Assembly: GCF_014217565.1 (NCBI RefSeq)
Contig: NZ_CP043661.1
Coordinates: 7,378,001 to 7,442,000, forward strand
DNA length: 64,000 bases
Direction: 5' to 3'
DNA from: Kribbella qitaiheensis
GTDB taxonomy: Bacteria > Actinomycetota > Actinomycetes > Propionibacteriales > Kribbellaceae
Shown: piece by piece, positions 40,320 through 49,841 of the stretch
Layout of the letters: each line of letters begins with the position of its first letter
Numbering within the stretch: position 1 is the first letter of the stretch
Position numbers and translations under genes: made by a program
Notes under the pieces: model-generated
The model's input: only the letters and a program-made list of their open reading frames with translations
Databases searched by the model: none
What the model was told of the DNA's origin: nothing

Positions 40320-41669
40320 ATGATTCGCCGCGTCGACCTGCGGGGCCGAGTGGCAGCCGGAGAGGTTCTCGACCTCCAAGCCGTCCACGAGCTAGTCCCC
40401 CGAGCCCTACTGGACGTCGAGGCCGCCCTCGACGTCGTCCGACCGATCTGCCTGGACGTCCGTCATCGGGGTCTGGAAGCGATCAAGGAGTACGGCGAGA
40501 AGTTCGACCATGTGCGGGTGGAAGACCTGCGGGTCCCGGCCGAGGCGCTGAAGACCGCGCTGGAGGAGCTCGACCCGGCCGTGCGGTCGGCGTTCGAGGA
40601 ATCGATCCGCCGGGTTCGCGAGGTGAGCGAGGACGAGCGCGGTGCCGATGTCGTGTCGGAGCCGGCGCCGGGTGGTCGCGTCACGCAACGGCTGGTGCCG
40701 GTGCAGCGCGTCGGGCTGTACGTGCCGGGTGGGCGTGCGCCGCTCGCCTCCAGCGTCGTGATGAACGTCGTACCGGCGCAGGTGGCCGGCGTCCAGTCGC
40801 TTGCTGTTGCCTCGCCGCCGCAAAAGGACTTCGGGGGCCTTCCGCACCCGACTGTGCTCGCCGTCTGCGCGATGCTCGGGATCGAGGAGGTGTACGCGAT
40901 GGGCGGCTCGCAGGCGATCGCCGGGTTCGCGTACGGCTTCGAGGGCTGCCGCAAGGTCAACCTGATCACCGGTCCGGGCAACATCTACGTGGTCGCGGCC
41001 AAGCGGTTCGTGCAGAGCGAGGTCGGGATCGACTCCGAGGCCGGCCCGACCGAGATCGCCGTACTGGCTGATGACACCGCGGACGCCGCTCACGTCGCGG
41101 CCGACCTGATCAGCCAGGCCGAGCACGACCCGATGGCTGCCAGCGTGCTGGTGACTCCGAGCGAGGCGCTGGCGACAGCCGTCGAGGCCGAGTTGCCGAA
41201 GCAGGTCGCGAAGACCAAGCACCGGGAGCGGGTCGAGGAAGCACTCGGCGGGCAGCAGTCGGCCGTAGTACTGGTCGATGATCTTGATCAGGGCACTGCT
41301 GTGGTGGACGCGTACGCCGCCGAGCACCTGGAGATCCAGACGGTCGATGCCGAGGAGCGGGCCGCGTTGATCAGCAACGCCGGCGCGATCTTCGTCGGCG
41401 GTTGGTCGCCGGTCTCGCTGGGCGACTACTGCGCGGGGTCGAACCACGTCCTGCCCACGGCCGGTTGCGCGTGCCACTCGTCCGGTCTTTCTGTCCGTAG
41501 CTTCCTGAAGGCTGTGCACGTGATCAACTACAGCCGGCAGGCGCTCGCCGAGGTCGCCCAGCACGTCGTGAACCTCGCGCACGCGGAGGACCTGCCGGGT
41601 CACGCCGCCGCCGTCACCGCCCGCTTCCCAGAAGCGCCGGCCGCGACCTCGGAGCCGGCCAATGGCTGA
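40320..41669 (+). CDS. hisD: Histidinol dehydrogenase
   Basis: 449 residues. The HisD blocks [20 protein letters not shown] and [12 protein letters not shown], and the zinc-site segments around [10 protein letters not shown] and EHLEIQT, are present. It oxidises histidinol to histidine in two NAD steps. ATG 40320 fits a leaderless promoter at 40307. It overlaps hisC by 8 bp and heads a hisDCBH operon. Confidence 0.96.
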   Translation: MIRRVDLRGRVAAGEVLDLQAVHELVPRALLDVEAALDVVRPICLDVRHRGLEAIKEYGEKFDHVRVEDLRVPAEALKTALEELDPAVRSAFEESIRRVREVSEDERGADVVSEPAPGGRVTQRLVPVQRVGLYVPGGRAPLASSVVMNVVPAQVAGVQSLAVASPPQKDFGGLPHPTVLAVCAMLGIEEVYAMGGSQAIAGFAYGFEGCRKVNLITGPGNIYVVAAKRFVQSEVGIDSEAGPTEIAVLADDTADAAHVAADLISQAEHDPMAASVLVTPSEALATAVEAELPKQVAKTKHRERVEEALGGQQSAVVLVDDLDQGTAVVDAYAAEHLEIQTVDAEERAALISNAGAIFVGGWSPVSLGDYCAGSNHVLPTAGCACHSSGLSVRSFLKAVHVINYSRQALAEVAQHVVNLAHAEDLPGHAAAVTARFPEAPAATSEPANG

Positions 41670-42780
41670 CTTCGACGGGTTGCCGATCCGGGACGAGCTG
41701 AAGAGCTTCGAGCCGTACGGCGCGCCGCAACTCGACGTACCGATCCTCCTCAACGTCAACGAGAACCCGTACCCGCCGAGCGAGGCGACCGTCGCGGACA
41801 TCACCGCGTCGGTGGCCGAGGCAGCACGCGGGCTCAACCGCTACCCGGACCGCGAGTTCCTCGCCCTGCGCGCCGACCTCGCGGCGTACCTGGGCCGTGA
41901 GTCCGGAGCGCGACTGGTCGCCGAGCAGGTGTGGGCGGCCAACGGCTCCAACGAGGTGATGCTGCACCTGCTGCAGGCGTTCGGGGGACCAGGCCGTACC
42001 GCGTTGTCGTTCGCGCCCACCTACTCGATGTACCCGGAGTACGCGCGGGACACGAACACCGGCTGGGTCGTCGGGCGCCGGTCGCACGACTTCACGCTCG
42101 ACCCGAGCAAGGCGCTCGCCGCGATCTCGCGGCACCGGCCGTCCGTAGTACTGCTCGCATCGCCGAACAACCCGACCGGTACGGCGTTGCCGATCGACCT
42201 GGTGGAGGCGGTGGCCGCCCGGACGAAGGCGATCGGTTCGGTCCTGGTGGTGGACGAGGCGTATGCGGAGTTCCGCCGGGCCGGTACGCCGAGCGCGGTC
42301 ACGTTGCTGCCGTCGTACGGGAATCTGGCGGTCGCCCGGACGATGTCGAAGGCGTTCGCCCTGGCCGGCGGGCGCGTCGGTTATCTTGCCGCTAGCAAGC
42401 AATTGGTGGACGCGTTGCGGATCGTGCGGCTGCCGTATCACCTGTCCGCGGTGACCCAGGCGGTCGCGCGGGCGGCGCTGCGGCACTCGGACGAGCTGCT
42501 CGGCCGGGTCGACCAGCTCCGGGTGGAGCGGGACGAGACGGTGGAATGGCTGCGGGCGCAGGGTTTGCGCGCGGTCGATTCCGACGCGAACTTCGTGCTG
42601 TTCGGCACCTTCGCCGACCGGCACGCGGTCTGGCAGTCGCTGCTGGACGACGGTGTGCTGATCCGGGAGACCGGACCGGACGGCTGGCTGCGGGTGTCGA
42701 TCGGCACCGGCGCTGAGATGGCCGCGTTCCGGGCGTCGCTGGAGAAGGTACTCAAGACAGAGGCAGGAAGGGTTTCATGA
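41662..42780 (+). CDS. hisC: Histidinol-phosphate aminotransferase
   Basis: 372 residues, class I/II PLP aminotransferase. The N-terminal NENPYPPS and the segment [14 protein letters not shown], which carries the PLP lysine, are diagnostic. It converts imidazole-acetol phosphate to histidinol phosphate. ATG 41662 overlaps the hisD end; its stop overlaps the hisB ATG (ATGA). Confidence 0.95.
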   Translation: MADFDGLPIRDELKSFEPYGAPQLDVPILLNVNENPYPPSEATVADITASVAEAARGLNRYPDREFLALRADLAAYLGRESGARLVAEQVWAANGSNEVMLHLLQAFGGPGRTALSFAPTYSMYPEYARDTNTGWVVGRRSHDFTLDPSKALAAISRHRPSVVLLASPNNPTGTALPIDLVEAVAARTKAIGSVLVVDEAYAEFRRAGTPSAVTLLPSYGNLAVARTMSKAFALAGGRVGYLAASKQLVDALRIVRLPYHLSAVTQAVARAALRHSDELLGRVDQLRVERDETVEWLRAQGLRAVDSDANFVLFGTFADRHAVWQSLLDDGVLIRETGPDGWLRVSIGTGAEMAAFRASLEKVLKTEAGRVS

Positions 42781-43376
42781 GCAGGACAGCCCGGATCGAT
42801 CGGGAGACGAGCGAGTCGAAGGTGCTCGTCGAGCTCGACCTGGACGGCACCGGCCGCGCCGACATCACCACCGGCGTCGGCTTCTACGACCACATGCTGA
42901 ACGCGCTGGCCAAGCACGCGCTGCTGGACCTGCACGTGAACACGGTCGGCGATCTCGAGATCGACGCGCACCACACCGTCGAGGACACTGCGATCGGCAT
43001 CGGCCAGGCACTGAAGGAGGCGCTCGGCGACAAGCGCGGCATCCGGCGCTTCGGCGACGCGACCGTGCCGCTGGACGAGGCGCTCGTGCACTGCACGGTC
43101 GACCTGTCCGGCCGTCCGTACTGCGTGCACACCGGCGAGCCCGACGGCCAGGTGTACGCGATCATCGGTGGCGACTACGCCGGATCGCTGACCCAGCACG
43201 TCTTCGAGACGCTCGCGTTCAACGCGGCCATCTGCATCCACATCCGGGTGCTGTCCGGGCGCGACCCGCACCACATCGTCGAGGCGCAGTTCAAGGCCTT
43301 CGCGCGGGCGCTGCGGGACGCGGCCGAGCTGGATCCGCGTCAGCCGGGCATCCCGTCGACCAAGGGCGCTCTGTGA
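42777..43376 (+). CDS. hisB: Imidazoleglycerol-phosphate dehydratase
   Basis: 199 residues, monofunctional HisB. Metal-binding HHTVED and the closing [10 protein letters not shown] motif are present. It catalyses the sixth step of histidine synthesis. Overlaps hisC and hisH by 4 bp each. Confidence 0.96.
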   Translation: MSRTARIDRETSESKVLVELDLDGTGRADITTGVGFYDHMLNALAKHALLDLHVNTVGDLEIDAHHTVEDTAIGIGQALKEALGDKRGIRRFGDATVPLDEALVHCTVDLSGRPYCVHTGEPDGQVYAIIGGDYAGSLTQHVFETLAFNAAICIHIRVLSGRDPHHIVEAQFKAFARALRDAAELDPRQPGIPSTKGAL

Positions 43377-44014
43377 GCCCGAAGGTCGTCCTGCTCGACT
43401 ACGGCTCCGGCAACATCCGCTCGGGGGAGCGCGCCCTGCAACGCGTCGGCGCCGACGTGACGGTCACGTCGTCCTTCGACGAGGCCGTGAACGCCGACGG
43501 CCTGCTGGTGCCGGGCGTCGGCGCTTTCGAGGCCTGTATGACGGGTCTGCGCGCCGTCCGAGGCGACGTCATCGTCGATCGCAGGCTCACCGCCAGCCGC
43601 CCGGTGCTCGGGATCTGCGTGGGCATGCAGATTCTGTTCTCCCGCGGAATCGAGCACGGCGTCGAGACCGAAGGCTGCGACCAATGGCCTGGTGTCGTCG
43701 AGCGGCTCCAGCCCGCGGGCGGCGAGCCGGTCCCGCACATGGGCTGGAACACGGTGGACGTGCCGTCGGGGAGCGCGCTCTTCGACGGCATCGAGAAGGA
43801 ACGCTTCTACTTCGTCCACTCGTACGGCGTCCGCGAATGGGAACTGGTCGAGACCCGCGCCTCGGTGACCCCGGCCGTCACCTGGACGACCTACGGCTCG
43901 GACCGCTTCGTCGCAGCAGTCGAGAACGGCCCCCTCACCGCAACCCAGTTCCACCCCGAGAAGTCCGGCGATGCCGGCGCAGAACTCCTCTCCAACTGGG
44001 TCCGCTCGCTCTAG
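43373..44014 (+). CDS. hisH: Imidazole glycerol phosphate synthase glutaminase subunit
   Basis: 213 residues, class I glutamine amidotransferase. The nucleophile lies in [10 protein letters not shown] and the His-Glu pair in QFHPEKS. It supplies ammonia to HisF. In related genomes priA/hisA and hisF usually follow, but here the operon stops and a decayed PhoX-type gene comes next, so those genes must lie elsewhere. Confidence 0.95.
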   Translation: MSPKVVLLDYGSGNIRSGERALQRVGADVTVTSSFDEAVNADGLLVPGVGAFEACMTGLRAVRGDVIVDRRLTASRPVLGICVGMQILFSRGIEHGVETEGCDQWPGVVERLQPAGGEPVPHMGWNTVDVPSGSALFDGIEKERFYFVHSYGVREWELVETRASVTPAVTWTTYGSDRFVAAVENGPLTATQFHPEKSGDAGAELLSNWVRSL

Positions 44015-44059
44015 GCACCAACCCGCAGTACGGGCGGTTTCTGACACTCGTTCTCTTGC

Positions 44060-44970
44060 CGTGCTGCCGCTGCTGGGGTCGCAGTCAGCGTGGTGGGTTC
44101 CGTCGAGGCCCTCTTCACAGCGGAGCCGGCGCTCGGTACGTCCGGTCCGAAGGTCGGCTACGGCCCGATGATCCCCGACCCGGCCGGCATGCTCGACCTG
44201 CCGCATGGATTCAGCTACAAGATTGTCTCCAGGGAGGGCGTCGTTCGTCCTGACGGTCTGCAGACGCCGTCCCGGTTCGACGGGATGGGCACCTTCCCCG
44301 ACCGCCATGGCGGTAACCGCCTGGTCCGCAACCACGAGTGCAGCCCGACCGCGACGATCAAGGTGGTCGCGCGGAAACCGAGCTCAGGGCCGGCGACAGC
44401 GGCTACACCAAGGATCACGGCTTCATCTTCGAGGTCGACCCGTACGACGACCGCCGCAACAATCACCCGACCCGCTGACGGCGATGGGCAGGTTCCAGCA
44501 CGAGGCGGTTACAAACTCGAAGGCTGCTGGTGGGGCCAGTTGGACCGCTGCGTGTACTTCGTGTCGTCGTTCGCGCGCACCGAACTCGGCCCGAAGGTCG
44601 ACCACGACGGCCAGGTCTGGCGCTTCGACCCGCGCGAGAAGACGCTGAAGCAGATGGTCATCTTCACCCGGCCGAAGCCCGGCTCGGACGACCCCGAGTT
44701 CGATGCCCCTGACAACATCACCATGTCGCCGTACGGCGGGCTGATGATGTGCGAGGACGGTCTCGGCGAACAGCACATCCTCGGCACCACCGAGGACGGC
44801 CAGGTCTTCAAATTCGCCGCAACCGGGTCAACAACGGGACCCCCGAAGACCCGGAGTACGGCGAACTGGCGGGCGCCGGCTTCTCCGCCGACGGCCGCAC
44901 CATGTTCTTCAACGTCTACACGCCAGGTATCACCTACGCCGTCACCGGTCCCTGGCGCCGCCGCCGCTAG
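44060..44970 (+). pseudogene. Decayed PhoX-type phosphatase (DUF839) gene
   Basis: Protein-like stretches appear in all three frames: SREGVVRPDGLQTPSRFDGMG, then TELRAGDSGYTKDHGFIFEV, then LTAMGRFQHEAV, then LEGCWWGQLDRCVYFVSSF through to VFKFA, and finally GFSADGRTMFFNVYTPGITY to a stop at 44970. At least three frameshifts and an internal deletion of some tens of residues are needed to explain this, and no start or intact Tat signal is seen. Unlike the GGGCC events, the shifts are best explained by lost bases, and I read this as true decay. Confidence 0.8.
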
Positions 44971-44975
44971 TACTA

Positions 44976-45011
44976 CTTCCTCACCTCGGGCCCAAGCCTG
45001 AGGTGAGGAAG
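44976..45011. terminator. Hairpin terminator after the PhoX relic and WYL regulator
   Basis: 12-bp stem CTTCCTCACCTC (44976-44987) and GAGGTGAGGAAG (45000-45011) with a 12-nt loop, between the relic and the convergent WYL-type gene that ends at 45067. Confidence 0.7.
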
Positions 45012-45066
45012 CCTCCGTGCTCATCGCGGTAGGAGCTGTCTACCGCGCTCCGCCGTGCGGCGGCTC

Positions 45067-46041
45067 TCAGGACGAGGCTTCGTAGCGGGTGGCGATCTCG
45101 GCAGCGCGGTTGCGCAGGGAGGTGCGCAACCATTGCGGGGCCAGGGCTTCTGCGCTCGTGGCGAGCTGCCATAGCGCCCATTCGGCGTGCCGTGAGTCCT
45201 GGAAGGTCACCTCCATCCGCAGCCAGCCGTCTGCGTCGACCTCCTCGGAGCGGACGGCCAGCGCAGTACCCATCAGGTCTTCCCGTCGCGCCGGGTTCAG
45301 TCGTACGAGCACGGCGACCTGGTCGTCGCCGGCCCGGAACCGCGTACTGCGTTCCTGCCAGGCCCTATCCAGATCGACCTGGTCCGGTCGCTGCGCGGGT
45401 TCGTCAAGTTCCTCGGCCGCCAGTACCCGCGACAATCGGTACGTCCGGTCCTCGCCAGATCTCGTGGCCAGCAAATAGCCCTGGTCGCGAACGATGACCA
45501 GGCCGATCGGGTCCACCGTGCGCCACTTCGGGGTCTGGTCCACAGCCGCGTAGTGGATCCGCAGCTTGTGTCCGGCGAAGACTGCGCTCCGGACCTGGGC
45601 CACTACGGCGCTGGGTGCCTCGTCGGCGACGACGCGGCGCGAGAGGAGGTCAGTCTCCGGGTCGATGAGCAGTCGCTGCACCGCGCCGGCCGCGGTGTCC
45701 CGATTGCCTTCGGGGAGTGCGTCGACCACCTTGAGCATGGCCGAAGCGAGCGCCGAGCCGAGGCCGAACGCCTGCGCACCGCGCCGCGATCCGGCAACCA
45801 GCAGCGCGAGCGCCTCGTCATGGTTCAGACCGGTGAGCTCTGTCTGGAATCCGGGCAGCAATGCGAACCCGCCGTGCCGGCCGCGTTCGGCGTAAACCGG
45901 GACGCCGGCTGCGGACAACGCTTCTATGTCGCGCAGCACGGTGCGGGTGGACACCTCCAGCTCGCGGGCCAGGGTGTCCGAGGACAGCTGACCGCGCTGG
46001 CGCAACAGCAGTACCAGCGAGACCAACCGGTCGGCGCGCAT
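45067..46041 (-). CDS. WYL-domain transcriptional regulator (YafY-like)
   Basis: 324 residues. N-terminal winged helix (RADRLVSLVLLLRQRGQLSS, then LEVSTRTVLRDIEALSAAGVP), central linker and a WYL-type domain around 140-215, followed by a WCX-like C-terminal extension. Such proteins often sense ligands such as nucleic acids or metabolites. It is divergent from ridA and a palindrome typical of this family sits in the 127-bp gap, so autorepression and control of ridA are likely. Confidence 0.9.
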   Translation of the reverse strand: MRADRLVSLVLLLRQRGQLSSDTLARELEVSTRTVLRDIEALSAAGVPVYAERGRHGGFALLPGFQTELTGLNHDEALALLVAGSRRGAQAFGLGSALASAMLKVVDALPEGNRDTAAGAVQRLLIDPETDLLSRRVVADEAPSAVVAQVRSAVFAGHKLRIHYAAVDQTPKWRTVDPIGLVIVRDQGYLLATRSGEDRTYRLSRVLAAEELDEPAQRPDQVDLDRAWQERSTRFRAGDDQVAVLVRLNPARREDLMGTALAVRSEEVDADGWLRMEVTFQDSRHAEWALWQLATSAEALAPQWLRTSLRNRAAEIATRYEASS

Positions 46042-46061
46042 ACGAAAACTCTACTGGAATA

Positions 46062-46080
46062 CACGACACAGGGTGTCGTG
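46062..46080. promoter_or_regulatory. Palindromic operator between WYL regulator and ridA
   Basis: Perfect inverted repeat CACGACAC (46062-46069), 3-bp spacer, GTGTCGTG (46073-46080), 21 bp upstream of the regulator start. The position suggests the binding site for the WYL regulator. Confidence 0.75.
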
Positions 46081-46168
46081 ATTCGTTGGCAGGCTGTTCG
46101 CGAGGAGCGGCTACCAAGCCGATGGATGTATGTACTTGTCGACGAATCGGATGGAGCTTGCTGTGGCA

Positions 46169-46564
46169 ATGGAGCGAACGACGGTCAACCCGTGGACGTG
46201 GTCGGTGGAGCTGGGCTACAACCAGGGCGAGATCGTCTCCGGCCAGACCCGGACCCTGTACTGCGCCGGCCAGACCGCGATGAACGGCGAGGGCAAGCCC
46301 GAGCATGACGGTGACATGGCGGCCCAGTTGGCGCTGAGCCTAGACAACCTGGAGGCCATCCTCGGCGAGGCAGGCATGTCCCTCGCGAACCTCGTCCGGC
46401 TCAACGTCTACACCACCGACGTCGATCTACTCTTCCAGCACTATGGCGTACCGGCCTCACGCTTGGGCGCCGCCGGAGTGGCCCCGACCAGCACGATGCT
46501 CGGGGTGACCCGGCTGGCGATCCCCACCCTGATGGTCGAACTCGAGGGCACAGCCGTCGCATGA
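46169..46564 (+). CDS. RidA family protein (enamine/imine deaminase-like)
   Basis: About 131 residues from ATG 46169; ATGs at 46130 and 46151 are in frame. The RidA fold markers are QTRTLYCAGQTAMNGEG, NLEAILGEAGMSLANLVRLN and YTTDVD, with the substrate-arginine in the LVRLN segment. RidA proteins hydrolyse reactive imines from PLP enzymes. It is likely controlled by the divergent WYL regulator. Confidence 0.88.
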   Translation: MERTTVNPWTWSVELGYNQGEIVSGQTRTLYCAGQTAMNGEGKPEHDGDMAAQLALSLDNLEAILGEAGMSLANLVRLNVYTTDVDLLFQHYGVPASRLGAAGVAPTSTMLGVTRLAIPTLMVELEGTAVA

Positions 46565-46598
46565 TGCGCCCGAGCAGCAGGCAGACAGGTGATCTCCG

Positions 46599-47085
46599 GT
46601 GCTGAGGATGGTGACGATCGGCGTCTACGACTGCGACCCCGACTCGTTCCTGCAGGCGCTGCGGGACGCCGACGTCCGCCTGCTGCTCGACATACGCCAG
46701 CGCCGGGGCGTGCGCGGATCGGAGTACGCCTGGGCTAACTCCCGCCGGCTGCAGTCGGCGCTCGCCGATGCGGGGATCGCCTATGAACACCACCCGGAAC
46801 TCGCCCCGACCACTGAGTTGCGCGAGGTCCAGTACGTCGAGGACGACCGCCAGGGCGTCGGCAAGCGCACGCGTCGCGAGCTTGCGGCCGAATTCACCCG
46901 CCGCTACACCACGGAGATCCTCGACCGCGCCGACCTCACACCGATCGTGTCGGCGCTGACGAGCAGTGGAACTGCAGCGCTGCTCCTGCGTCGAACGCGA
47001 CCCCGAGGCTTGCCACCGCTCGCTGATCGCTCAGCGACTAGCCGAGCAGCACCACGTCACGATCGAGCACCTGCGCCCGTTGTGA
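46599..47085 (+). CDS. DUF488 family protein (frameshifted in this sequence)
   Basis: The N-terminal part is VTIGVYDCDPDSFLQALRDA with DIRQRRGVRGSEYAWANSR, typical of DUF488. The family's C-terminal motif, LCVERDPEACHRSLIAQRLA, is present only after removing one base from CTCCTG at 46983-46988; the protein then ends at 47085 with 161 residues. Function is unknown. The GTG start at 46599 has AGGTGA upstream. The context of this shift differs from the GGGCC events. Confidence 0.75.
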
Positions 47086-47103
47086 CGCATAGCGGTGGGC
47101 CGC

Positions 47104-47198
47104 ACCGCCAGCACTCACCAAGCACTGTACGGCGGCGGATCTCCCGCCTGAGAGGACCCGGCCGCCTGACGGTGGGCGGTTTGGTGAGTGCTGGCGGT
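47104..47198. repeat. 18-bp perfect inverted repeat bounding a 59-bp centre
   Basis: ACCGCCAGCACTCACCAA at 47104-47121 is exactly inverted as TTGGTGAGTGCTGGCGGT at 47181-47198. The centre is GC-rich with further GGCGG/CCGCC pairing. The length and symmetry suggest a small palindromic element, such as a MITE-like relic, or a structured 3' region; no target-site duplication is evident. Confidence 0.7.
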
Positions 47199-47254
47199 CC
47201 GCGCCAACTCGGTCGCGGCGATCGGAGGCTTCCGCGAAGCGGGTCGTAGTACAC

Positions 47255-47292
47255 CCCGGGCACGGACGTTCGGGGGAACGTCCGTGCCCGGG
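47255..47292. terminator. Strong hairpin at the end of the hydrazine-type operon
   Basis: Perfect 17-bp stem CCCGGGCACGGACGTTC (47255-47271) and its complement at 47276-47292, with a GGGG loop. It lies 6 bp past the stop of the last minus-strand gene (47298) and would also stop plus-strand reading from DUF488. Confidence 0.85.
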
Positions 47293-47297
47293 ACGGA

Positions 47298-48536
47298 TCA
47301 GGGGGTGTCGATGACTATTGCGGCCTCCATTTCGAGGACTCGTTGGTAGTCGTCGTCGAGGGTGGCTGCGTCGCTGTGGATGAGGATCACCCAGGCCAGG
47401 CAGGTGAAGAGGTCGACCGTTTCGGGGACGATCGCGTCCTCTTCGTGCAGGATCTTCATCCAGTGGAAGGATTTCAGCGACTCGACGTCGGCGAAGACCT
47501 CGCGGTTGCGGAAGTAGCCTTCCCGTACGGCGGAGATGAAGATGCCGCGCAGGTGTTGCACCAGATCGAAGCTGTCTCGCACCTCACCCCGCACCCGATG
47601 CGCGACCGTCCGCTTGATGTGGTTGTCCCCGGTAGCCAACTCGCTGACCATCTGGTGACCACCACCGGCCGGCCGGGCCGCGACCTCGATCAGCCGGGGC
47701 CCATCGGCCGTCATCATCACCTCGGAGTGACCACAGCCGACGCGAATACCAACGGCATCCAATACCTGCTGCGTATAAGGCCACAACGCCAGTACTTCGG
47801 GGTCGTCCGCCGCGAGGAAGTCGATCCGGTGATAGATGCCGATCTTGTCGCCGCGACTCACCTTCGTGTAGCGGCAGACGTCGACGAGCGAGTGCACCCC
47901 GTCAACCGAATAGCTGTCGACCAGATACTCGGTACCGTCGGCATACTCCTGGATCAGGACCGCGTCGTTGGTGAGACCCATCTTGTTGGTCCGGCCGAGT
48001 ACCTGGTCGAAGCGTTCCCGCCAGTTGCCGCCTTCGAAGACGATGTAGACCTCGTCGCCGGCGGCGCTCTTCGGCGGCTTGATCACCAGCCGTTTGCCGA
48101 GCAGGTCGTTCTCCTTCAGCCAGGTCTCGGCCTCGGCCGGGTCCGACGTCAGGAACTGCCGGAGCCGCGGAACACCTGCGGCAGAAAGCGCCTGGGCCAT
48201 CTGCCACTTGTCGCGCCGCGCTGAGGCCAGCGAAGGAACGTTGCCGGTGCCGGGCACCAAAATCTCGGTGAGCTGGTCACAGAGCTCGACCCCACTCTCC
48301 GCCCCCGCCACCAAGTACTCCGGCGAGTAGACCCGCAACTCCGAAGCCAGTGCCTCGACGTCACCGGTGAAATAGTGCACGTGCTCGAAGTCGTCCGGGT
48401 GCCAGCTGGTCGTGTAGGCCGGTGGTGGTTCCAGGCCACTCAGTACTGCGACCGGCACCTGCCCGGCCTCCTTGAAGGCTGCCGGATATTCCTGCCCCGT
48501 GGACAACGGGTCCACGATGATCGTGTAGTTCGACAT
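47298..48536 (-). CDS. ATP-grasp ligase 1 (carboxylate-amine ligase family)
   Basis: 412 residues. ATP-grasp core: RLVIKPPKSAAGDEVYIV (ATP lysine), VLIQEYADGTEYLVDSYSV, and the metal site HSEVMMTADGPRLIEVAARP with the glutamates preserved; the usual Asn of the IEINAR-type motif is Ala here, as in some BacD-like amino-acid ligases. Such enzymes join a carboxylic acid to an amine through an acyl phosphate. It is the last gene of the minus-strand operon, 9 bp after the exporter. I infer it couples the hydrazine unit or an amino acid; the substrates cannot be read from the sequence. Confidence 0.85.
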   Translation of the reverse strand: MSNYTIIVDPLSTGQEYPAAFKEAGQVPVAVLSGLEPPPAYTTSWHPDDFEHVHYFTGDVEALASELRVYSPEYLVAGAESGVELCDQLTEILVPGTGNVPSLASARRDKWQMAQALSAAGVPRLRQFLTSDPAEAETWLKENDLLGKRLVIKPPKSAAGDEVYIVFEGGNWRERFDQVLGRTNKMGLTNDAVLIQEYADGTEYLVDSYSVDGVHSLVDVCRYTKVSRGDKIGIYHRIDFLAADDPEVLALWPYTQQVLDAVGIRVGCGHSEVMMTADGPRLIEVAARPAGGGHQMVSELATGDNHIKRTVAHRVRGEVRDSFDLVQHLRGIFISAVREGYFRNREVFADVESLKSFHWMKILHEEDAIVPETVDLFTCLAWVILIHSDAATLDDDYQRVLEMEAAIVIDTP

Positions 48537-48545
48537 GAGGTCCTC

Positions 48546-49841
48546 CTACGAGCTCTCGCTCGGCAACGGCTCGCTGGCCGGGGTGATGTCCACTGCTGGT
48601 TCCTCTGCGGCTGTGGCTGCTCCGCTGGACATCCCGAAGTACGCGAAGACGATGCCGATCGCGCCGGCCACGCCGCACCAGACCCAGACCCGGGTACCGG
48701 CGTTGTTCCAGACCCACACACCGAGAAAAGGTCCCAGCGCGGAACCGAGGCCGAACATGGCATGCGCGGATCCGACGTACCGGCCGAGCAGTTTCGGGCG
48801 TTCTGCTGCGGCCATGCCCGGGTAGGCGAACATGGTCGGCCCGGCGATGATCTCCGCCAGCGTCCACAACAGCGTGCCGATCACGAAGATCGCGATGCCG
48901 CCCGGCAGGGCGTAGAACGCGAGTCCGCCACCGAGCAGGACGAAACCGATGATCGCGACGATCCGGGCCGGCCAGTGCTGGACCACCTTGGTGACCAGCA
49001 ACTCGCAGGTGATCACGATGAAGCCGTTCAACGCGACGACCGCACTGAACCACCAGGTGGAAAAGCCTTCCGACTTCATGTGCAGCGGAAGGACCGCCAG
49101 GTACTGCATGTAGATCGCCGCGTTGATGAACATGCACGCCAGGAACAGCACGTACTTGTAGTCGCGCAGTACTGCGAGGTACCCGCCCTTCGGCTCGGCC
49201 GCGACCGAGTCGTCGACCGTGTCCGCGACCTCCGCCGTCTTGCGTCCAGGCAGCGCGATGATCGCCACTGCCGCGTACGCCAGCGCCGCAAGGGCTTCAC
49301 CGATGAACAGCAGGTTCCACGAGATCGCGACCAGGGCCGCACCGATCAGCGGAGCTGCCGTCGTACCGAGGTTCATCGCCAGCCGGTAGACCGCGAAGAT
49401 CATCACCTGACGATTCTTCGGTGTCAGCTCGGTCAGCAGGGCAGCCGAAGCCGGCCGGTAGAACTGCCCGACCGCGCCGGCCAGCGCGACCACCACAAGC
49501 ACGGTCGCGTAGTTGGGCACGTAGGCGATCGCGAGGACGAAGCCCGCCATGCCGAACATGCTGATCATCACCGCGGCTCGCGGCCCGACCTTGTCCGACA
49601 GTGAGCCGCCGATGATCAGGCCGATCACCGAGCCGCCGCCGTAGATGCCCAGCGCCGTACCGGCCTGGACCTCGCTGAATCCCTTCGAGGTGGTCAGGAA
49701 CAGCACCAGGAAGACCTGCAGGAACCAGCCGAGCTTGTTCACGAAGACGCCGACGAGCAGCGCCTTCACCGGCAGTGGCGCTTCCCGGATCGTCGACCAG
49801 ATGCCCGTGCTCTCAGCCGAAGGGGCAGAGGCTGCGGTCAT
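48546..49841 (-). CDS. MFS transporter, probable exporter
   Basis: 431 residues with about 12 transmembrane helices and the signature loop GGSLSDKVGPRAAVMIS between helices 2 and 3. The ATG at 49841 overlaps the preceding ATP-grasp stop (ATGA). In a biosynthetic operon this is probably the product exporter and self-resistance gene. C-terminal about 25 residues are a soluble tail. Confidence 0.88.
   Translation of the reverse strand: MTAASAPSAESTGIWSTIREAPLPVKALLVGVFVNKLGWFLQVFLVLFLTTSKGFSEVQAGTALGIYGGGSVIGLIIGGSLSDKVGPRAAVMISMFGMAGFVLAIAYVPNYATVLVVVALAGAVGQFYRPASAALLTELTPKNRQVMIFAVYRLAMNLGTTAAPLIGAALVAISWNLLFIGEALAALAYAAVAIIALPGRKTAEVADTVDDSVAAEPKGGYLAVLRDYKYVLFLACMFINAAIYMQYLAVLPLHMKSEGFSTWWFSAVVALNGFIVITCELLVTKVVQHWPARIVAIIGFVLLGGGLAFYALPGGIAIFVIGTLLWTLAEIIAGPTMFAYPGMAAAERPKLLGRYVGSAHAMFGLGSALGPFLGVWVWNNAGTRVWVWCGVAGAIGIVFAYFGMSSGAATAAEEPAVDITPASEPLPSESS

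Noticed and set aside
44090-45001. Single intact 303-residue gene at 44.1 kb
   Set aside because: The frame mixes true PhoX segments with out-of-frame sequence, and the missing segments are found in other frames; it is a decayed gene.
47104-47292. CRISPR array near 47 kb
   Set aside because: Only two inverted-repeat hairpins are present; no direct repeats with spacers and no cas genes.
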